A DNA stretch of 32,579 nt. It comes from Hyphomicrobiales bacterium. GTDB lineage: Bacteria; Pseudomonadota; Alphaproteobacteria; Rhizobiales; Hyphomicrobiaceae. Under the pieces are notes generated by a model, which did not search any database, was not told where the DNA came from, and worked only from the letters and a program-made list of their open reading frames with translations. How positions within the stretch are numbered: the first letter of the stretch is position 1; every line of letters begins with the position of its first letter. Position numbers and translations under genes: made by a program. The stretch spans positions 1-32,579 of the forward strand of contig JANXRM010000474.1 in assembly GCA_025353015.1 (NCBI GenBank), in the 5' to 3' direction. Below are positions 28,148 to 32,579 of this stretch, one piece after another.

Positions 28148-29047
28148 TCACGTTTCAGCCGCAGCGATGGTTGAAAGCCCCTCCCGGTAGCTTGGAAAGG
28201 CGAGCCTGACACCAAGATCCGCCTTCATGCGCCCATTCGAGACGCGTTTCGACTCGCCATAGAAACTGCGCGCCATGGGCGACAATTCAGCCGTGTCGAA
28301 GGGAACGGCTGGCGGCTCCGGCACCCCCAAAAGCCCGGCCGCATAGGACACCACCTCGTCGGGGGGAGCAGGCGCATCGTCGGAGACGTTGTAAATCGTA
28401 TGCCGGCCTTGGCCCTGCATAGAGGCAGCCACTGCGGTCGCGATGTCGTCCACATGGATGCGATTGAACACTTGGCCGGGCTTGATCAGGCGTCGCGCGG
28501 TCCCAGCGCGCACCGCGTCGAGTGTACTGCGGCCGGGCCCATAAATGCCGGGCAGGCGAAAAACGACGGCCCGCTTGTCGCTGCTCTGGCCGAGCCTGAC
28601 CCAGGCCGCTTCGGCGGCAAGGCGGCGGCGCCCCCGGTCGGAATGCGGCGTTGGTGGCGTATCCTCGTCGACCCAGCTGCCTTGATGATCGCCATAGACG
28701 CCAACGGTCGAGAAATAACCGATCCAGCGAACGCCAGGTGATGCGGCGATATCAAGCCCGTACAACTGCAAAGCCGGATCACCGCCTTCGCCGGGGGGAA
28801 CCGAAATCAGAATGTGGCTGGCTACCGCGATCGCTTTGGCTACCGCGCTGGCAGCGGACTGTCCGTCGAATACCAGGCCTTGCCAACCGGCAGCGGAGAT
28901 GGCGGCCGCACCCTCAACCGAACGCGATGTGCCGGAAACTGTCCAATCCTCAGCATCCAAACGGCGGGCAAGAACACGGGCGCTGTAGCCCAGGCCAAAA
29001 CACAGAACATGGCGGCGGGTGGTGCTGACTGTCGTTGGCGTTGTCAT
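28148..29047 (-). CDS. SDR / NAD-dependent epimerase-like protein (YeeZ-like)
   Basis: [82 protein letters not shown] at 29047 overlaps the queG stop by 4 nt. Confidence 0.88.
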   Translation of the reverse strand: MTTPTTVSTTRRHVLCFGLGYSARVLARRLDAEDWTVSGTSRSVEGAAAISAAGWQGLVFDGQSAASAVAKAIAVASHILISVPPGEGGDPALQLYGLDIAASPGVRWIGYFSTVGVYGDHQGSWVDEDTPPTPHSDRGRRRLAAEAAWVRLGQSSDKRAVVFRLPGIYGPGRSTLDAVRAGTARRLIKPGQVFNRIHVDDIATAVAASMQGQGRHTIYNVSDDAPAPPDEVVSYAAGLLGVPEPPAVPFDTAELSPMARSFYGESKRVSNGRMKADLGVRLAFPSYREGLSTIAAAET

Positions 29048-30201
29048 TGGAGCACGGCATCCCATTCCTGCTGCACATCGGCGTCGTGCTCGGTCACGCG
29101 GGCGCGCTGCGCGATGCCGGCCAATTCGGCCGGATTGACCAATTGGCCAAGCGCCCATACAGCCGCCCCACGCACCAACGGCGAGGCATCGTCGAGCAAG
29201 GGGACGATCCTGTGCTGCAAGTCTCGATCTCCCGAGTTTCCAACGGCAATCAGAACGTTACGCATAAACCGGTTCCGGCCGGTCCGCTTGACCGGCGTGC
29301 CGGCGAAACGCTGCCGGAAAGCTGCGTCGTCGAGTGCGAGCAACTCGGCGAGCGGCGGATTGTCCGTCTCCGGCCGGGCTTTGAGCTGCGTCTCCCGCGC
29401 CGCCGCCGCAAACTTGTTCCACGGACAAACCGCAAGGCAATCATCGCAGCCGTAGATGCGGTTCCCCATCAGTGGCCGGAACTCGCGCGCGATCGGCCCT
29501 TTGTGCTCGATCGTGAGGTACGAGATGCAGCGGCGGGCGTCCAGTTGGTAGGGCGCCGGGAACGCCTTGGTCGGGCAGACGTCGAGGCAACGGCTGCAAC
29601 TGCCGCAATGATCGTCGCCCGGTCTATCGGGCGCGATTTCAGCAGTCGTCAGGATCGCCCCGAGAAAAAGCCAGGATCCATGCTCCCGCGAGACCAGATT
29701 GGTATGCCGCCCCTGCCAGCCGAGGCCTGCCAGCCGGGCAAGCGGCTTTTCCATCAGCGGCGCCGTATCGACGAACACTTTCACCTCGGCACCGGTCTTT
29801 GCCACCAGGGCACGCGCCACCTGCTTCAATCGCGGCTTGATCAGTTCGTGATAATCGCGGCCTTGCGCATAAACCGAGATGACGCTGCGCCAACGGTCTT
29901 CCAGAACCGCCAACGGGTCTTGATCCGGTGCGTAGCTTAACCCAAGGACGATGGCCGTCCGCGCCTCGGGCCAGAGCCTGGAGGGGTGCCCGCGCCGCAC
30001 CGCCGTTTCCGGCATCCAGTCCATATCGCCGTGCCGGCCGGCGGTCACGAATTCAGCCAGTCGATCAGCGGTTTTCTCGGACACATCGGCCACCCGGGCA
30101 ACCCCGACGGTATCAAAACCGGCCGCGCGCGCTTCCGCGTCGATCCATGGGCGAAGGCTCGATGTATCAAGCGCATCGTTGATCTCAGGGGCTCGGGTCA
30201 C
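29044..30201 (-). CDS. queG: Epoxyqueuosine reductase
   Basis: Two ferredoxin-type clusters [16 protein letters not shown] and [67 protein letters not shown] at 30201 is the likely start because the GST stop lies at 30218. Confidence 0.94.
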   Translation of the reverse strand: MTRAPEINDALDTSSLRPWIDAEARAAGFDTVGVARVADVSEKTADRLAEFVTAGRHGDMDWMPETAVRRGHPSRLWPEARTAIVLGLSYAPDQDPLAVLEDRWRSVISVYAQGRDYHELIKPRLKQVARALVAKTGAEVKVFVDTAPLMEKPLARLAGLGWQGRHTNLVSREHGSWLFLGAILTTAEIAPDRPGDDHCGSCSRCLDVCPTKAFPAPYQLDARRCISYLTIEHKGPIAREFRPLMGNRIYGCDDCLAVCPWNKFAAAARETQLKARPETDNPPLAELLALDDAAFRQRFAGTPVKRTGRNRFMRNVLIAVGNSGDRDLQHRIVPLLDDASPLVRGAAVWALGQLVNPAELAGIAQRARVTEHDADVQQEWDAVLQ

Positions 30202-30217
30202 GAGAGGGGGCGGTCCG

Positions 30218-30916
30218 TCAAAAATCGAGGTCCGAATAGTGCAGCGGCGGCGGAATGCCCGGTGCGCGATCGGCCAGCAAGGGCCGGAACGATGGCCGGG
30301 ATTTGATCCGAACATACCAGTGCCGGACAGCTGGGATCGTGTCCCAGGCGATCTCGTCGAGATAGTCCAGCAGCGACAGATGGGCAGCGGCCGCGAAATC
30401 CGCAAAGCTCAGGTCGTCGCCAGCCAACCACCGGCGCTGATCCACCAGATAGCCGATATAGCTCGTATGATAGCGCAGATTGGCCCTGAGTGCCCGGAGC
30501 AATTCGGCATCCGGCGGCCCTGCCGGTTGTTCCGGCCGCAAGCGCTGATGCAGTTTTTCGCGCAGAAGGTCACGCGTCACCTCGGCATCGAGTTTACGGT
30601 GGAACCAGTCGACGAGCCGCCGCACCTCGGCCCGGTCTTCCGCATGGCCCGGAAACGGGTCTTTGAGGCGCTCTTCCAGCGGCGCATGGCGCACCATCTC
30701 TCCCAGATATTCCGAGATCGCATAGGCCCCAGACAAAATGACGCCGTCACGCAATTCCAGCACCGGCAGATCACCCGATGGATTGAGCGCCAGAAAGGAC
30801 GGACGCCAGGCCCAGGGCAACTCCTCCGCCAGATCGGCTGGCATATCGAGTTCGGCCAGCAATATGCGGATCGAGCGCGAAGAGGGGCAGAACCGGAAAT
30901 GTGTGAGCTTGCTCAT
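30218..30916 (-). CDS. Glutathione S-transferase family protein
   Basis: 232 aa; [67 protein letters not shown]. Confidence 0.92.
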   Translation of the reverse strand: MSKLTHFRFCPSSRSIRILLAELDMPADLAEELPWAWRPSFLALNPSGDLPVLELRDGVILSGAYAISEYLGEMVRHAPLEERLKDPFPGHAEDRAEVRRLVDWFHRKLDAEVTRDLLREKLHQRLRPEQPAGPPDAELLRALRANLRYHTSYIGYLVDQRRWLAGDDLSFADFAAAAHLSLLDYLDEIAWDTIPAVRHWYVRIKSRPSFRPLLADRAPGIPPPLHYSDLDF

Positions 30917-31177
30917 GACGTCGTAAATCGGGCCTTTGCGATGGTGGGCGACACTCTATGCGAGCAGAGAGCGCTGATTCGCCGGAATTGCGGCAGCCCA
31001 AAAGTTACCCTCCTGGCGTCCTTGATCGGGGCGCATCCTGAGATTCGTTCAATTGGCTCGGCAACCCCTGACAACCAACCCAGTTGGCGTCATGTGCCGT
31101 GGAGAGAATCCTGTTATGGAGCCTCCGCGGCCTGCTGGCGCGGTGCCTGGGCCTCCCGATCCTGGAGACGCATCCCG

Positions 31178-31972
31178 ATGTCAATGCTCTACGCTGTTCT
31201 GCTCGGCATCATCGAGGGGGTGACCGAATTCCTGCCGGTTTCCTCGACTGGCCATCTCATCCTGGCCGACCGCTTCCTCGGGCTTAACTCCAGCGGCACA
31301 TTCAAGATCCTCATCCAGCTCGGCGCCATTCTCGCCATCGTCACGGTCTACGCCGCCAAGCTCCTGCAGCTACTGTTCGATGTGCCGCATGACAAGCGCA
31401 CGCAAAAGTTCGTTTTGGCGGTGCTGCTGGCTTTTCTCCCGGCGGCTGTAATCGGCGCTACCTTCCACAAGGTCGTCAAGTCCATCTTGCTTGAAAGCCC
31501 GATGGTCGTGTGCATTTCACTGATCGTCGGCGGCATCATCCTGTTGATGGTCGACCGTTGGCGGCATGAGCCCGTCTATCATGACGTCATGGATATTCCG
31601 CCATTGAAGGCCTTGGCCATCGGCTGCTTCCAGTGCCTGGCGCTGGTGCCGGGCGTCTCGCGCTCCGGCTCGACCATCGTCGGTGCCATGCTGCTTGGCG
31701 TCGACAAGGTGCGCGCCGCGGAGTTCTCGTTTTTCCTCGCCATGCCGACGATGACTGGCGCGTTCGTCTACGACCTCTACAAGAGCCACAGTGAAATCAC
31801 GGCTTCGATGGGCCAAGGGATCGTGATCGGCTTTGTCGTCTCGTTCATCGTCGGCGTCTTCGTCGTCAAGTATCTGCTCGATTTCGTCGGCCGCCACGGC
31901 TTTGCGCCGTTCGCCTGGTGGCGGATCATCGTCGGCGGCCTCGGCGTCGGCGCGCTGCTGGTTGCAGGCTGA
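31178..31972 (+). CDS. uppP: Undecaprenyl-diphosphatase
   Basis: [71 protein letters not shown]. The ORF track start at 29951 is antisense read-through of queG/GST. Confidence 0.95.
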   Translation: MSMLYAVLLGIIEGVTEFLPVSSTGHLILADRFLGLNSSGTFKILIQLGAILAIVTVYAAKLLQLLFDVPHDKRTQKFVLAVLLAFLPAAVIGATFHKVVKSILLESPMVVCISLIVGGIILLMVDRWRHEPVYHDVMDIPPLKALAIGCFQCLALVPGVSRSGSTIVGAMLLGVDKVRAAEFSFFLAMPTMTGAFVYDLYKSHSEITASMGQGIVIGFVVSFIVGVFVVKYLLDFVGRHGFAPFAWWRIIVGGLGVGALLVAG

Positions 31973-31997
31973 ATGTTGCAGTTCGATTGAATCGAAA

Positions 31998-32030
31998 AAC
32001 GTCCGGCGATGCCCTGCACCGCCGGACGTT
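31998..32030 (-). terminator. Hairpin terminator for clpB (possibly bidirectional)
   Basis: Perfect 11-bp inverted repeat aacgtccggcg/cgccggacgtt with 11-nt loop; an A-tract on the left becomes a T-tract for - strand transcripts. Confidence 0.7.
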
Positions 32031-32060
32031 TGCGACTTGCCCAGATCGTTATGCCGGCCA

Positions 32061-32579
32061 TCACGCCGCCTGACGCACGGCCTCGCCGTTGATGGCGATC
32101 GTGCCGCCGACGACGCCGATGCGCACCTCGTCGCCATCCTTGACCGTACCTGCAAGGATCATCCCGGCCAGCGCGTCCTGCACGTTCTTCTGGATGACGC
32201 GCTTCAACGGCCTGGCACCATACTGCGGATCGTACCCTTGGTTGGCGAGCCACGTCCTGGCCGCGTCGTCAAGCACGACCGTAATTTTCCGGTCGGCCAG
32301 CAACTTCTGCAACCGCTCGAGCTGGATATCGACAATGCGCCCCATCTCGCTCCGTTGCAGCCGATGGAATACGATGATCTCGTCCAGGCGGTTGAGAAAT
32401 TCCGGCCGGAACTTGGTTTTGACTTCCGCCAGCACCAGCTCGCGCGCCTGCTTCATGTCGCCGCCGTCCTTGACCGCAACCAGATAGTCCGCACCGATGT
32501 TCGAGGTCAGGATGATCAGCGTATTCTTGAAATCGACGGTCCGGCCTTGCCCGTCGGTCAGGCGCCCGTCATCGAGCAC
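32061..32579 (-). CDS. clpB: ATP-dependent chaperone ClpB, C-terminal part (runs off the right edge)
   Basis: MLDDGRLTDGQGRTVDFKNTLIILTSNIGADYL, VKTKFRPEFLNRLDEIIVFHRL, GYDPQYGARPLKRVIQKNVQDALAGMIL. Confidence 0.95.
   Translation of the reverse strand: MLDDGRLTDGQGRTVDFKNTLIILTSNIGADYLVAVKDGGDMKQARELVLAEVKTKFRPEFLNRLDEIIVFHRLQRSEMGRIVDIQLERLQKLLADRKITVVLDDAARTWLANQGYDPQYGARPLKRVIQKNVQDALAGMILAGTVKDGDEVRIGVVGGTIAINGEAVRQAA

Noticed and set aside
29951-31177. N-terminal 409 residues of ORF 29951..31972
   Set aside because: Antisense to queG and GST; only the UppP part from 31178 has family motifs.
1-32579. CRISPR arrays, tRNA/rRNA genes, transposons, prophage or toxin-antitoxin/defence genes
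   Set aside because: Looked for in intergenic regions and ORFs by eye; nothing with supporting motifs or repeats was found.

Overview
A 32.6 kb, GC-rich bacterial window with dense, mostly operonic coding. Gene content and synteny suggest an alphaproteobacterium, probably Hyphomicrobiales (inference, not tested). The left third (about 85-10743) looks like an accessory catabolic/transport cluster: Ldh-family dehydrogenase (-), aldo/keto reductase, MFS, DctA-type symporter, MmgE/PrpD, CaiB/BaiF CoA-transferase, a second MFS (all +), and a flavin monooxygenase (-). The middle has two poorly characterised small ORFs, a DUF817 membrane protein, and a two-gene Tat/exported DUF1552 + DUF1592/1588/1585 module carrying one CXXCH motif. 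The right half is mostly conserved chromosome: a DSP-like phosphatase, waaA, lpxK, DUF2093, xseA, purD, two tandem fluoroacetate-dehalogenase-like hydrolases, a patatin, an exported coiled-coil protein, SDR, queG, GST, uppP and partial clpB. No rRNA, tRNA, CRISPR, transposase or phage genes were recognised. The best leads are: (1) the tandem dehalogenase paralogs, where the first keeps the Asp/His catalytic residues but has Phe in place of a halide-pocket Tyr; (2) the DUF1552/DUF1592 exported haem-motif pair; (3) an uncharacterised MmgE/PrpD + CoA-transferase + DctA + paired-MFS cluster; (4) a degenerate heptamer tandem repeat before the CoA-transferase gene; (5) a possible acyltransferase-gene remnant ending in a tandem duplication upstream of waaA. 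I see no clear defence or mobile system here.
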